A stretch of 34,732 bases of DNA from Acidobacteriota bacterium (GCA_004356805.1 SMXW01000110.1:1-34732), one strand, 5' to 3'. Counted from the stretch's first letter, positions 1 through 9,067 are shown. The notes: generated from the sequence alone by a model not told the origin. Made by a program: numbers and translations.

Positions 1-1196
1 TCGGGGTCGTCGGCCAGAAGATCCCTCAGATGACCCTTGCCGTCCCACGCATCCATGGCATGACGTTGGACCGTGCGATAGGCGACATCCCGAGTGAGGC
101 CTGACTCGATCAGAGACAGGAGCACCGCCTGGCTGAAGATCAGGCCCCTGGTGGCCTCCAAGTTGGCTGACATGCGCTCTTTGTCGACCACGAGGCTGTC
201 CACCAGGCCGGTGAACTTCACCAGCATGTAGTGGAGAGTGATCGATGCGTCGGGGAGTACCACTCGTTCGGCGGACGAGTGGGAGATATCGCGCTCGTGC
301 CAGAGGGCGACGTTCTCAAGGCCAACCTGGGCGTATCCCCGGAGAAGACGGGCCATACCTGTCATCCGCTCGGACAGAATCGGGTTGCGTTTGTGAGGCA
401 TGGCAGATGAGCCCTTCTGTCCCTCACCGAAGCTCTCGAGGACCTCCGACACCTCGGACCGCTGCAGATGGCGGATCTCAGTCGCCATCCGCTCTATCGA
501 CGCCCCGATTACAGCCAAGGTCGTCAGGTACTCGGCGTGACGGTCCCGGGCGGTTACTTGAGTCGAGGCCGGCTCGGATGTGAGTCCGAGCGCGCCACAC
601 ACATGTCCTTCGACCGCGGGGTGCACGTGGGCATAGGTGCCAACAGCGCCTGAGATCTTCCCAACTGCAATCGCATCTCTCGCGGCTCGGAGTCTTCTGT
701 GGTCTCGGCTCAGTTCAAAGGCCCAGCCGGCCAACTTGAGACCGAAGGTGATGGGCTCTGCCCAGATGCCGTGGGTCCGACCGATCATGTAGGTATGGCG
801 ATGTTCCTCGGCATTGGCCTTCACCACATCGAACAAGCCTGACAGAGAGTCGATGAGCAGGTCGGCAGCATCTCTGAGTAGGACGCCTCCGGCTGTGTCG
901 AGGACGTCGGAGGATGTGAGTCCGTAGTGGACCCAGTTGGCTGCCTCCGGTCCGGCTTCGCCACCAAGCAAGTCCACAAACGCAGCAAGATCGTGGTTGG
1001 TCACTGCTTCGCGGTTGGCCACTTCATCCGGCGTCGGGCACTTGGCAGAGCGCGTGGACGCGGCAACTCCAGCCGGCACCTTGCCCAGTTGCTCCCATGA
1101 CTCGAGGGCGAGGACCTCGACCTCCTTCCACGTCTCGAGCTTGCTCTGTTCCGACCAAATCGCTCCCATCTCTGGGAGCGTGTAGCGCTCGATCAT
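1..1196 (-). CDS. purB: Adenylosuccinate lyase, 3' end cut off by window edge
   Basis: Adenylosuccinate lyase acts twice in purine synthesis: it releases fumarate from SAICAR to give AICAR, and from adenylosuccinate to give AMP. The reading frame begins with ATG at 1196 (MIERYTLPEMGAIW, the usual PurB opening) and stays open to base 1, about 398 codons. The fumarase/aspartase superfamily signature SSAMPHKRNP is at 381-410 (residues 263-272), including the catalytic-loop serine, and HYGLTSSDVLDT lies near residue 90. The family is usually about 430-480 residues, so only the C-terminal tail is missing. It is divergent from the glycosylase gene with 38 bases between starts, and separated from the purA-purD-purE operon by two unrelated genes. 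Identification is secure. Confidence 0.95.
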   Translation of the reverse strand, partial: MIERYTLPEMGAIWSEQSKLETWKEVEVLALESWEQLGKVPAGVAASTRSAKCPTPDEVANREAVTNHDLAAFVDLLGGEAGPEAANWVHYGLTSSDVLDTAGGVLLRDAADLLIDSLSGLFDVVKANAEEHRHTYMIGRTHGIWAEPITFGLKLAGWAFELSRDHRRLRAARDAIAVGKISGAVGTYAHVHPAVEGHVCGALGLTSEPASTQVTARDRHAEYLTTLAVIGASIERMATEIRHLQRSEVSEVLESFGEGQKGSSAMPHKRNPILSERMTGMARLLRGYAQVGLENVALWHERDISHSSAERVVLPDASITLHYMLVKFTGLVDSLVVDKERMSANLEATRGLIFSQAVLLSLIESGLTRDVAYRTVQRHAMDAWDGKGHLRDLLADDP

Positions 1197-1219
1197 GGCT
1201 CTGATGATGGCACGCTGGT

Positions 1220-1225
1220 TAGCGT
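1220..1225 (+). promoter_or_regulatory. Candidate -10 box (TAGCGT), near-leaderless start
   Basis: TAGCGT ends 9 bases before the ATG at 1235, and no Shine-Dalgarno sequence lies between. This fits the actinobacterial TANNNT -10 element driving a transcript with almost no leader. The same geometry recurs at several starts in this window. No clear -35 element is visible. Confidence 0.35.
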
Positions 1226-1234
1226 CGCCGTTTC

Positions 1235-2407
1235 ATGCGACAGATCAGCAGCAGTCAGGCCAGGCGATATGCCCTCGCCGCCCAGGGTTTGATCGATGGA
1301 CGGCCCAGCGGCCGTGTTGATGTCCGTCATTTTCGCAAGGTGGTGGGTCGTGTCGGGCTAATTCAGCTCGACTCGGTGAATGTGTTCAGTCGGGCTCATT
1401 TCATGCCCTTCTTCTCCCGGCTTGGGCTCTACGACCGGGACGCTCTCGACGCGTGGCTCTGGCGATCGGGAGAAATGTTCGAGTATTGGGGCCACGAAGC
1501 ATCTTTGATCCCTGTCGATCAGCACCGGCTATTTCGATGGCGGATGGATCAGGGATTGAGTTGGAAACGGCTCACCGATCTGGAGAAGGATCATCCCGAG
1601 TACATCGAGGACGTACTGAAACAGGTGAGCGAAAGAGGACCCCTTCAAACCCGGGACCTGACCGAGCCGGGCCAACGGCACGTCGACTCGATGTGGGGCT
1701 GGTCAAACGGCAAGGTTGCTCTCGAAGCCTTGTTCGCCCGTGGTGAGGTGGCGACGGCCGACAGACCTAATTTCAACCGAATTTACGACATGCCCAGCCG
1801 GGTCATCGCAAAGACACACCTGGACGCACCGGGGCTTTCCCGGGATGAGGGGCAATCGGCGCTTTTGGTACGGGCGGCTCGGCTCATGGGCGTCGCCACC
1901 GCCGACGACCTGGGCGACTACTACCGGATTCCGATGCCTCAGGCACGGCCGCTGCTCCAAGACCTGGTGGACCGTGAGGAGTTGGTCGAGGTCGAGGTCG
2001 AAGGATGGGAGAAGCCCGGTTATCTCCATCCCGAGGCGACCCTTCCTCGTGCGGCCAGGGGAACGTCTCTGCTTTCGCCTTTCGACAACCTCATCTGGTA
2101 CCGCCCACGGGTGGAGCGGCTCTGGGACTTCCACTACCGGATAGAGATCTATGTGCCAGAGCCGAAGCGGGTCTATGGCTACTACGTCCTTCCGTTTCTC
2201 CTCGACGGGGACCTCGTAGCAAGGGTGGACCTGAAGACTGACCGCAAGGCAGACCGTCTTCGGGTCAGGGGGGCCTTTGCTGAGCCCGGGGCCGACAGGG
2301 TGCACGTGGGCAAGGCTCTCCGTCAGGAACTGGAGCTGGTTGCCACCTGGCTGGGCATGGGCGACGTGGAAGTGGCCAAAAACGGAGACCTTGCACCCTT
2401 TTTGTGA
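1235..2407 (+). CDS. YcaQ/AlkZ-family winged-helix DNA glycosylase
   Basis: This 390-residue protein belongs to the HTH_42 family of E. coli YcaQ and Streptomyces AlkZ, which unhook interstrand crosslinks and excise bulky alkylated bases. The catalytic Q-phi-Q/D motif is visible as Q44-L45-D46 in VGLIQLDSVNVFSRAHF. The aspartate version is the one I associate with the YcaQ-like branch rather than the antibiotic-cluster AlkZ branch. Further family features are FEYWGHEAS near residue 82 and SPFDNLIWYRPR near 285, with winged-helix repeats between. The start is the ATG at 1235; no Shine-Dalgarno precedes it. It is divergent from purB and convergent with gcdH, so it is probably a single-gene transcript. 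Family assignment is firm; the lesion repaired is inference. Confidence 0.88.
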   Translation: MRQISSSQARRYALAAQGLIDGRPSGRVDVRHFRKVVGRVGLIQLDSVNVFSRAHFMPFFSRLGLYDRDALDAWLWRSGEMFEYWGHEASLIPVDQHRLFRWRMDQGLSWKRLTDLEKDHPEYIEDVLKQVSERGPLQTRDLTEPGQRHVDSMWGWSNGKVALEALFARGEVATADRPNFNRIYDMPSRVIAKTHLDAPGLSRDEGQSALLVRAARLMGVATADDLGDYYRIPMPQARPLLQDLVDREELVEVEVEGWEKPGYLHPEATLPRAARGTSLLSPFDNLIWYRPRVERLWDFHYRIEIYVPEPKRVYGYYVLPFLLDGDLVARVDLKTDRKADRLRVRGAFAEPGADRVHVGKALRQELELVATWLGMGDVEVAKNGDLAPFL

Positions 2408-2466
2408 ACGTCCGAGCAGGTATACCGCCACCTCAACCTTCCCAAATCGATGTCCGCCATCGTTTC

Positions 2467-2507
2467 TGTGTCGGGAAACAAGGCTTAGAACCGGGTTTTC
2501 CGACACA
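2467..2507. terminator. Hairpin between convergent genes, probable bidirectional terminator
   Basis: Arms TGTGTCGGGAAAC (2467-2479) and GTTTTCCGACACA (2495-2507) form a 13-bp stem with one G-U pair and a 15-nt loop. It lies in the 106-base gap between the 3' ends of the glycosylase gene and gcdH. There is no long U tract on either strand, so a terminator role rests on position and stem strength. Confidence 0.5.
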
Positions 2508-2513
2508 AAACGG

Positions 2514-3698
2514 TCAGGTGAAGGCGTTGTGACCGGTAATGGCCTGACCCATCACCAAAGTGTGGATTTCGTTGGTGCCTTCGTAGGTGAAGACCGTCTC
2601 CAAGTTGGCCATATGTCGGAAGATGGGGTACTCGAGGGTGATTCCGTTGGCGCCGAGAATCGATCGTCCGATCCTGGCGACGTCGAGGGCGTTGCGCACA
2701 TTGTCGAACTTGCCAAACGACACCTGCTCCGGCGAGAGCTTGCCCTCGTCCTTGCGACGACCCAGGTGAAGGGCGATCAGGGTGCCCCGCTGCACCGCCA
2801 CCATCATCTCGACGAGCTTTCGCTGCGTCAGCTGGAACGAGGCGATCGGCACATCGAACTGCACGCGCTCCTTGGAGTAAGCAAGGGCCGTCTCGTAGCA
2901 AGACCTCGCAGCGCCCATCGCTCCGAAAACGATGCCGAAGCGGGCCTCGTTGAGACATGAGAGCGGTCCCCGCATCGAAGCAACACCGGGGAGGACGAAC
3001 TCGTCGGGCACCCGAATTTCGTCAAGGATCAGTTCCGATGTGACGGAGGCGCGGAGGGATGCCTTCTTCTTGATCTCCGGGGCCGAAAAGCCGGGACTGT
3101 CGGTGGGGACGATGAACCCTCGAACCCCGTCGTCGGTTCGAGCCCAAATGATGGCGATATGGGCAATCGACCCGTTGGTGATCCACATCTTGGAACCGTT
3201 GATGATCCAGTCCGACCCGTCGCGACGAGCGTTGGTGCGCATCGAGGATGGATCGGATCCCGAATCTGCCTCGGTGAGGCCAAAGCACCCAATCACCTCT
3301 CCTCTCGCCATCTGCGGTAGCCAGGTTTGCTTCTGCTCCTCTGATCCGAACTTCCAGATGGGGTACATGGCCAGGGAGCCCTGGACTGATACGAACGATC
3401 GGATACCGGAGTCGCCGGCCTCCAACTCGAGAGAAGCGAGCCCATATGCGGTGGCCGAAGTGCCGGCGCACCCGTAGCCCTCGAGATGCATGCCGAACAT
3501 GCCGAGCTCCCCAAACGCCTTTGCGAGATCGGCGTGGGGGATGACTCCTTCGTCCCACCAGTCCCCGACGTTGGGGGTGATCTCCTTCTCGACGTAGTCG
3601 CGCACGGTGTCACGCAGGAGGATCTCCTCGTCGGACAGGAGTGAGTCGATGTCGAGGAAGTCGTGTGGGTCGGGCTTGTCGAAGGAGATCTCGCTCAT
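2514..3698 (-). CDS. gcdH: Glutaryl-CoA dehydrogenase (acyl-CoA dehydrogenase family)
   Basis: This 394-residue flavoprotein oxidises and decarboxylates glutaryl-CoA to crotonyl-CoA in lysine/tryptophan degradation, passing electrons to ETF. The acyl-CoA dehydrogenase signature [14 protein letters not shown] is near residue 138, and the C-terminal catalytic base is E373 in [10 protein letters not shown]. The ending [10 protein letters not shown] and the segment [18 protein letters not shown] are characteristic of the GcdH branch rather than of chain-length-specific dehydrogenases. No ETF or other degradation gene is adjacent. It follows purE by 32 bases, and that gap holds a candidate -10 box, so it may be transcribed apart from the pur operon. 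Family is certain; substrate is likely but could be a related dicarboxylyl-CoA. Confidence 0.88.
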   Translation of the reverse strand: MSEISFDKPDPHDFLDIDSLLSDEEILLRDTVRDYVEKEITPNVGDWWDEGVIPHADLAKAFGELGMFGMHLEGYGCAGTSATAYGLASLELEAGDSGIRSFVSVQGSLAMYPIWKFGSEEQKQTWLPQMARGEVIGCFGLTEADSGSDPSSMRTNARRDGSDWIINGSKMWITNGSIAHIAIIWARTDDGVRGFIVPTDSPGFSAPEIKKKASLRASVTSELILDEIRVPDEFVLPGVASMRGPLSCLNEARFGIVFGAMGAARSCYETALAYSKERVQFDVPIASFQLTQRKLVEMMVAVQRGTLIALHLGRRKDEGKLSPEQVSFGKFDNVRNALDVARIGRSILGANGITLEYPIFRHMANLETVFTYEGTNEIHTLVMGQAITGHNAFT

Positions 3699-3707
3699 TT
3701 GACGCCG

Positions 3708-3713
3708 ATGGTA
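3708..3713 (-). promoter_or_regulatory. Candidate -10 box (TACCAT) for gcdH
   Basis: On the minus strand TACCAT ends 9 bases before the gcdH ATG at 3698, with no Shine-Dalgarno in between. It would let gcdH be transcribed without read-through from purE. The evidence is positional only. Confidence 0.35.
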
Positions 3714-3730
3714 TCGGGCAACACCGCCGA

Positions 3731-4195
3731 TCAGCCAGCCAACGTCTTGGCGGCCAGGTCCTTCCGGTATTGGATCAGCTTTCCGGTCAACTCTTCATCA
3801 CTGATGGCGAGGATGGCCACGGCGAGAAGTGCCGCGTTGTTTGCTCCATCGATCGCAACAGTGGCCACAGGTATCCCCGTTGGCATCTGCACGGTTGCCA
3901 GCAGTGCGTCCATCCCGTCGAGGGTGGCGCTGATGGGAACGCCGATGACCGGAAGCAGCGACTTGGCAGCCATGACACCGGCGAGGTGAGCCGCCTTTCC
4001 TGCTCCGGCGATGATCACCTCAAAGCCTTGCTCGGCGGCGGTCGTGGCGAAATGGATTGCCTCATCAGGTGTCTTGTGAGCCGATAGAACCTGGGTGTGG
4101 TGGTCAATGCCGAACTCCTCCAGCATTTCGCCGGCCTTCTCCATGACCGGACGGTCCGATCCCGAGCCGATCACGATGGCGACCTTGTGACTCAT
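3731..4195 (-). CDS. purE: N5-carboxyaminoimidazole ribonucleotide mutase
   Basis: PurE rearranges N5-CAIR to CAIR in de novo purine synthesis. The protein is 154 residues, a typical class I length. It shows [14 protein letters not shown] at the N terminus (phosphate binding), the catalytic SAH segment (SAHKTPDEA), [13 protein letters not shown], and [15 protein letters not shown]. Lysine replaces the arginine usual in SAHRTP, and alanine replaces the proline usual in AHLPG; both are unusual but conservative in context. The start codon overlaps the purD stop by 4 bases (ATGA), so the genes are translationally coupled. The partner purK is not in the window. Confidence 0.95.
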   Translation of the reverse strand: MSHKVAIVIGSGSDRPVMEKAGEMLEEFGIDHHTQVLSAHKTPDEAIHFATTAAEQGFEVIIAGAGKAAHLAGVMAAKSLLPVIGVPISATLDGMDALLATVQMPTGIPVATVAIDGANNAALLAVAILAISDEELTGKLIQYRKDLAAKTLAG

Positions 4196-5436
4196 AGCGG
4201 GAGACGGTAACCGTCGGCGATGTCGGTTCGGTACTGCGCTCCAGGCCAGGCGACCGTCTCGGCCGCGGCGTATGCCTTCGCCCTCGCCTCTCCCACCGTC
4301 GCCCCGGTGCCGACCAGGTTGAGTACCCGTCCACCGCTCACCAGCAGTTTTCTGCCATCTCGTTTCGTCCCGGCGTGAAACACGATCACATCGTCGGGAA
4401 CGCGATCAAGGCCCTTGATGACAGCCCCTTTCTCCGGGGCAGTCGGGTAGCCCACGGAGGCGAGCACAACGTTTACTGTGGCCATGGCCGACCACTCAGG
4501 CGAAGCACCCTCCAGCACATCTACGAGATCACTCGTCATGCGAGGCAGAATTGCCTGGCATTCCGGATCGCCCAGCCTCACGTTGAACTCGAGCACCTTG
4601 GGACCGGTGTCGGTCAGTACCAACCCGGCGTAGAGGAAGCCGGTAAAGGGGTTGCCGTCAACCCTCATCTGTTCAATCACCGGATCGATGACATCGGTCA
4701 TCACATTGGTGACGAGATCCCTGGGAAGGTCGTCGACCGGGGAGTAGGAGCCCATCCCACCCGTGTTCGGTCCCTCGTCATCATCGAATAGACGCTTGTA
4801 ATCCCGCGCCGGTTCCAGGGGGACGGCGCCACTTTCGGTACACACCGCAAAAACACTCACCTCCGGCCCATCGAGGTACTCATCGATCATCACCGAGGCG
4901 CCGGCGTCGCCAAATCCACCCTCCAGGCAGTAGCCGACCCAGGATTCGGCATCGGTGCGGGACTCTGTCACCAACACCCCTTTGCCTGCCGCCAGACCAT
5001 CTGCCTTGATCACATAGGGACCCTCGGTCCGGGACAGGTGATCCATGGCACTCTGATGATCTGTGAATGTCTTCGATGCTCCGGTGGGAATACCAGCCCG
5101 GTTCATCACATCCTTGGCAAACGATTTGGAAGACTCAAGTCGCGCGGCCGATCGGGTGGGTCCGAACACGGGAATCCCGAGTGAACTGGCTGAATCGGCG
5201 ACCCCGGCGGCCAAGGGCGCTTCCGGTCCGACGATTACGAGGTCGACGCGGTGGATCCGAGCCATGGCGGCGATGGCTCCCACGTCGGTGACGTCGATAC
5301 CCTCGACCGTCGGACCCAACTCGGCAAGGCCAGGATTGCCGGGGAGGGAGATCAACTCGTCGACACGGGAAGACTGAGCCAGCTTCCAGCCGATCGAGTG
5401 CTCCCGGCCACCACTGCCGACCAGAAGGACCCTCAT
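4192..5436 (-). CDS. purD: Phosphoribosylamine-glycine ligase
   Basis: PurD joins glycine to phosphoribosylamine with ATP to give GAR, the second step of de novo purine synthesis. The 414-residue protein starts MRVLLVGSGGREHSIGWKL and has the ATP-grasp core: YVIKADGLAAGKGVLV near residue 140, MGSYSPVDDLP near 230, and FNVRLGDPECQ near 285 with the metal-binding acidic residues. Length matches the family. It lies between purA and purE with 4-base overlaps on both sides, the middle gene of a compact operon. Confidence 0.96.
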   Translation of the reverse strand: MRVLLVGSGGREHSIGWKLAQSSRVDELISLPGNPGLAELGPTVEGIDVTDVGAIAAMARIHRVDLVIVGPEAPLAAGVADSASSLGIPVFGPTRSAARLESSKSFAKDVMNRAGIPTGASKTFTDHQSAMDHLSRTEGPYVIKADGLAAGKGVLVTESRTDAESWVGYCLEGGFGDAGASVMIDEYLDGPEVSVFAVCTESGAVPLEPARDYKRLFDDDEGPNTGGMGSYSPVDDLPRDLVTNVMTDVIDPVIEQMRVDGNPFTGFLYAGLVLTDTGPKVLEFNVRLGDPECQAILPRMTSDLVDVLEGASPEWSAMATVNVVLASVGYPTAPEKGAVIKGLDRVPDDVIVFHAGTKRDGRKLLVSGGRVLNLVGTGATVGEARAKAYAAAETVAWPGAQYRTDIADGYRLPL

Positions 5437-6707
5437 GAGATCTCGATCAGCTGGGACCGTTCCGGGCCAACGGAGACCCAGCCAACAGGCACCCCTACTA
5501 CCTCTTCTATGTATTCGACGTAGGCCCGCGCCTCCTTGGGCAGGTCGCCGTATTCACGGACGCCGGTGATGTCCTCTTTCCATCCCGCCATCTCGTCGTA
5601 TTCCGGCTCGCAGTGATAGAGCACGGACTGTTGGGCAGGGAACTCGTCGTAGCGTTCCCCGCCGGACCGGTATCCGTTGGCGACCTTGAGCGTGTCGAAC
5701 GCCGACAGAATGTCCATCTTGGTGAGGAAAAGTTTGGTGAGGCTGTTGACCCGTGCCGCGTACCGCAGAGCGAGAAGGTCGAGCCATCCGCAGCGTCGCC
5801 GACGCCCGGTGACCGTTCCGTATTCGCCTCCGAGTTCGATCATCATCTCGCCGACCTCGTCGTGGAGTTCAGTCGGGAAAGGTCCCGTTCCCACTCGGGA
5901 GATGTAGGCCTTGGCCACTCCCACGATCTCATCGATCACCTTCGGCCCAACACCCGAACCGACTATCGCTCCTCCGGCGGTGGGGTTCGAGGATGTGACG
6001 AACGGGTAGGTGCCATGGTCGACGTCGAGCAACGTCCCCTGCGCACCCTCGAACAAGACTGCACTGCCGTCGTTGATGGCGTTCCAGAGAAGGAGCGAGG
6101 TATCCGTGACATGTGGTCGCAGGCGTTGGGCGTACCCGAGGTACTCGTCGACGATCTCGTCGGCATCCATCGGGAGGGTGTTGTAGACCCGAGGGAGAAT
6201 CTTGTTCTTGTCCTCGAGGGCAGCCTTCACCTTTTCGGTGAAGATCTTTGGATCGAACAAGTCCTGGACCCTGATCCCCACCCGGGAGTACTTGTCTGTG
6301 TAGGCGGGGCCGATGCCCTTTTTGGTGGTTCCGATCTGATTCTCACCGAGGTAGCGCTCGATGGCAGCGTCGAGTTTGCGGTGATAGGGCATGATCAGAT
6401 GAGCGTTCGACGACAGCCGCAGGCGTGACGGGTCAAGCCCCCTACCTGCCACCATTTCCATCTCGTTGAGCAGCACCTTTGGGTCGATCACCGTGCCGGA
6501 GGCGATGACCGGTATGCAGGTCGGATAGAGGATTCCGGAGGGAATCAGGGAAAGGGCGAGCCTTTGCTCTCCGACAACGATGGTGTGCCCGGCGTTGTTT
6601 CCACCTTGAAAGCGGACGACGTAGTCGGCCTTTTCGGAGAAGTAGTCAACGACCCGGCCCTTGCCCTCGTCACCCCACTGAGCGCCCAAGACGATGGTGG
6701 CTGGCAT
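5433..6707 (-). CDS. purA: Adenylosuccinate synthetase
   Basis: PurA couples IMP and aspartate to adenylosuccinate using GTP, the step before PurB in AMP synthesis. The 424-residue protein begins MPATIVLGAQWGDEGKGRVVD, containing the GDEGKG phosphate loop. It continues with GGNNAGHT near residue 36, the IMP-site segment GTTKKGIGPAYTDK, and VTGRRRRCGWLDLLALRYA near residue 301. It is the first gene of purA-purD-purE and overlaps purD by 4 bases. Upstream is a 122-base divergent region shared with glnA. A weak -10-like TACCGT lies 11 bases upstream of the start. Confidence 0.97.
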   Translation of the reverse strand: MPATIVLGAQWGDEGKGRVVDYFSEKADYVVRFQGGNNAGHTIVVGEQRLALSLIPSGILYPTCIPVIASGTVIDPKVLLNEMEMVAGRGLDPSRLRLSSNAHLIMPYHRKLDAAIERYLGENQIGTTKKGIGPAYTDKYSRVGIRVQDLFDPKIFTEKVKAALEDKNKILPRVYNTLPMDADEIVDEYLGYAQRLRPHVTDTSLLLWNAINDGSAVLFEGAQGTLLDVDHGTYPFVTSSNPTAGGAIVGSGVGPKVIDEIVGVAKAYISRVGTGPFPTELHDEVGEMMIELGGEYGTVTGRRRRCGWLDLLALRYAARVNSLTKLFLTKMDILSAFDTLKVANGYRSGGERYDEFPAQQSVLYHCEPEYDEMAGWKEDITGVREYGDLPKEARAYVEYIEEVVGVPVGWVSVGPERSQLIEIS

Positions 6708-6744
6708 GACGCCGCGCGACGGTAGTCATGCTCGGAAACAGAGT

Positions 6745-6777
6745 GTTCACACTTCAGCAACCGACCGGCAACCCTCC
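6745..6777 (+). promoter_or_regulatory. Three 11-bp direct repeats upstream of glnA, candidate PhoP/GlnR-type operator
   Basis: GTTCACA (6745-6751), AGCAACC (6756-6762) and GGCAACC (6767-6773) recur every 11 bases. They are followed at once by a -10-like TATAGA (6779-6784), which sits about 46 bases before the glnA GTG. Tandem 11-bp units starting GTTCACC are the known layout of actinobacterial PhoP boxes. The first two units also match the less specific core of the GlnR box (TnAC-6-GnAAC). The repeats would overlap the -35 region, as expected for an activator. Which regulator binds is inference. Confidence 0.4.
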
Positions 6778-6829
6778 ATATAGAAAGTCGTGGTCCACGA
6801 TCGTTGATCGACCCCGAGAGGAGAAATTT

Positions 6830-8254
6830 GTGACTGAGACGGCTGCCGACGTCCTATCCCTTGTATCTGATGAAGGGTATGAGTTCGTCGACCTTCGATT
6901 CTGTGATCTGCCCGGTCAGGTTCAGCACTTCACCGTTCCCGCCAGGGAACTGACAGAGGACTCTTTCGAGGCTGGCTTTGGCTTCGATGGCTCCTCCATC
7001 CGTGGTTTCCAAGACATTCAGGAGTCGGACATGATCCTGATCCCGGACCCTTCCACGGCGATCGATGATCAGTTCCGATCGCGGAAGACGCTGATCATCT
7101 ATTGCTTCGTCAACGACCCAATCACCGGAGCGCCCTACGACAAAGACCCCCGATATGTGGCCAAGAAGGCCGAGGACTATCTGGTTAGCACGGGTCTTGC
7201 TGATACGTCGTTCTGGGGGCCCGAGGCCGAGTTTTACATCTTTGACGATATCCGCTTCGGTCAGAATCAGAACTCCGGGTACTACTTCATCGATTCCATC
7301 GAGGGCGCGTGGAACTCTGGAGAGTTCGAAGAGGGCGGGAACCTTGGTTACAAGCCCCGATACAAGGAGGGCTACTTTCCGGTCCCGCCCACCGACCACT
7401 TCCAGGACCTTCGCTCGGAAATGACGGCCAAACTCGAGGAGGTGGGCATCCAGGTCGAGGTCCAGCACCATGAGGTTGGGACTGCCGGGCAGGCCGAGAT
7501 CGACATGCGCTACGACACGCTGTTGAGGACGGCAGACAACGTCACTCTCTACAAGTACATCGTGAAGAACACGGCCTGGGAGGCTGGCAAGACCGTGACC
7601 TTCATGCCCAAGCCTATCTTCGAAGACAACGGTTCGGGTATGCATGTGCACCAGTCCCTTTGGAGAGATGGCGAACCGCTTTTCTTCGATGAGGGTGGTT
7701 ATGCCGGTATTTCCGAAATGGCCCGCTGGTACATCGGAGGGCTTCTTCAGCACACACCCGCTGTTCTAGCTTTCGCTGCCCCGACCACCAATTCCTATCG
7801 TCGGCTGGTGCCGGGGTATGAGGCTCCGGTCAATCTGGTGTACTCGAGTCGGAACCGGTCGGCGGCCATTCGCATCCCGCAGTATTCGCAGGACCCGGCG
7901 GCGAAGCGGCTCGAGTTTCGGTGCCCCGATCCGTCGGCTAACCCGTACCTGGCCTTCGCTGCCATGCTCATGGCTGGCCTCGACGGTGTTCAGAACCAGA
8001 TCGAACCCCATGATCCGGTGGACAAGGACATCTACGACTTGCCGCCGGCGGAGCTTGCCGGCCTTCCGTCGGTACCCGGGAGTCTCGACGAGGCGCTGGC
8101 CGCTCTCCAGGAGGACCATGACTTCTTACTTCAGGGAGGTGTGTTCACTCAGGATCTGATCGACACGTGGATTTCCTACAAGATCGCGCATGAGGGGGAT
8201 CCGGTGAGAATGCGGCCACACCCTTACGAGTTCCATCTGTACTACGACGTCTGA
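6830..8254 (+). CDS. glnA: Glutamine synthetase, type I
   Basis: This enzyme makes glutamine from glutamate, ammonia and ATP, the main ammonium-assimilation step. I place the start at GTG 6830, preceded by a good Shine-Dalgarno (GAGGAGAA, about 6 bases upstream). The frame is open further upstream, but that part does not resemble GlnA. The resulting 474-residue protein has [11 protein letters not shown] near the N terminus, the glutamate/metal residues in [19 protein letters not shown], and NRSAAIRIP. Tyr402 in KDIYDLPP is the regulatory adenylylation tyrosine of the GSI-beta group, so GlnE-type control is likely. It is divergent from purA, with 11-bp repeats in its promoter region. Confidence 0.97.
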   Translation: MTETAADVLSLVSDEGYEFVDLRFCDLPGQVQHFTVPARELTEDSFEAGFGFDGSSIRGFQDIQESDMILIPDPSTAIDDQFRSRKTLIIYCFVNDPITGAPYDKDPRYVAKKAEDYLVSTGLADTSFWGPEAEFYIFDDIRFGQNQNSGYYFIDSIEGAWNSGEFEEGGNLGYKPRYKEGYFPVPPTDHFQDLRSEMTAKLEEVGIQVEVQHHEVGTAGQAEIDMRYDTLLRTADNVTLYKYIVKNTAWEAGKTVTFMPKPIFEDNGSGMHVHQSLWRDGEPLFFDEGGYAGISEMARWYIGGLLQHTPAVLAFAAPTTNSYRRLVPGYEAPVNLVYSSRNRSAAIRIPQYSQDPAAKRLEFRCPDPSANPYLAFAAMLMAGLDGVQNQIEPHDPVDKDIYDLPPAELAGLPSVPGSLDEALAALQEDHDFLLQGGVFTQDLIDTWISYKIAHEGDPVRMRPHPYEFHLYYDV

Positions 8255-8324
8255 GTCCGGTCGCGGCAGCGGTCACCAAAGACGCTGAGCGGTAGCTCGG
8301 TCCCCTTTCGTGTGAGCCTGATGC

Positions 8325-8350
8325 TGTACGGCCCGGATACGGGCTGTACA
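8325..8350. terminator. Strong hairpin after glnA, probable bidirectional terminator
   Basis: TGTACGGCCCG (8325-8335) and CGGGCTGTACA (8340-8350) form an 11-bp stem with one G-U pair and a 4-base GATA loop. It is centred in the 121-base gap between the convergent ends of glnA and the next gene. There is no U tract directly after the stem on either strand, so it may act as a terminator or simply protect 3' ends. Confidence 0.5.
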
Positions 8351-8375
8351 ACCTGAGGTTCGCCGTTTTGTGGGG

Positions 8376-8975
8376 CTAGGTGGTGTTTTCAGCCGCGTTG
8401 TGGGCGTTGGTGACTTCGGTATTGAAGTCTTCGGTGGCCTGGACGTAGGCCTCGACTGCCACCTGGCGCCGCTCGCCAGTGTCACTCGAGCGCAACCCAT
8501 CAAGGGCGTCCCCGGCGGCAAGGGAGGCAAACTGGACCGCCGTCTTCAAAACATCGTGGTTGACCTCCAGACCGGCGGGGATGTCCATGTTGGTGACCTG
8601 GTCTGAGAGGTCGGTTGTGTCCTCCACCACCACCTCGAGCCGTGGCTCGGCATCTTCGTACTCGATCTCGCGCGGATCGGCGTCGAACCCGTCGTTGACG
8701 GTCACCATTTCGGTGGTCAACAGTTGGAGCGCAGCGTTGATCACGTCGAGCTCGTCGAGATAGGCCTGTGTCTCGGGGTCGAGCTCCTCACCGCCGCCAT
8801 CGACAGTCGTGACGGGGCTGTCGGGGACCGTGGTCGTCGTCGGTTGTCCCGCGAGTGTCGTGTCTGGCGACGCCTCCGGGAGCTCGCGTACGAAGAAAAA
8901 GGTAAACGCGATCATCCCCAGAATGACCAGGGGGAGGATCCAACGGCCTGGCTTCGGATCGGGGTTGACTGCCAT
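8376..8975 (-). CDS. Single-pass membrane protein of unknown function
   Basis: I do not recognise this 199-residue protein. The N terminus is short and basic-polar, followed by one hydrophobic segment at about residues 10-28 (WILPLVILGMIAFTFFFV), then a threonine/proline-rich linker (PTTTTVPDSPVTTV), then an acidic, helix-rich domain. That suggests a membrane-anchored extracytoplasmic domain with the bulk outside. I chose ATG at 8975; the frame extends to a TTG at 8984, three codons earlier. It lies divergent from another single-pass membrane protein, 104 bases apart. No catalytic motif is visible. Confidence 0.7.
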   Translation of the reverse strand: MAVNPDPKPGRWILPLVILGMIAFTFFFVRELPEASPDTTLAGQPTTTTVPDSPVTTVDGGGEELDPETQAYLDELDVINAALQLLTTEMVTVNDGFDADPREIEYEDAEPRLEVVVEDTTDLSDQVTNMDIPAGLEVNHDVLKTAVQFASLAAGDALDGLRSSDTGERRQVAVEAYVQATEDFNTEVTNAHNAAENTT

Positions 8976-9028
8976 GACTGTCAAATGACGATAGCTGCGA
9001 GTGCTTTAGTTCCCTGGTTGGAAGAAAC

Positions 9029-9053
9029 CCGGAGTTCAACCCCCTTGAACCGG
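9029..9053. promoter_or_regulatory. Dyad in the 9080 gene's promoter region
   Basis: CCGG-(AG)-TTCAA, a five-C spacer, then TTGAACCGG form a 9-bp inverted repeat with a 2-base bulge. It contains a perfect GTTCAA/TTGAAC core. It ends 15 bases before the -10-like TACGTT at 9068, roughly where a -35 box would be, so it may be an operator. Confidence 0.3.
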
Positions 9054-9067
9054 CGCTGGCCAACCCA

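Noticed and set aside
1703..2506. 267-codon minus-strand frame across the YcaQ-family gene
   Set aside because: It is antisense to a clear glycosylase gene, lacks domain motifs, and would run through the intergenic hairpin.
5613..6428. 271-codon plus-strand frame inside purA
   Set aside because: It is antisense to a confidently identified purA and has no recognisable domain.
6724..6739. A second GlnR half-site around GGAAAC near the purA start
   Set aside because: The partner half-site at the required 6-base spacing (AGTCA) does not fit GTnAC, so the match is not better than chance.
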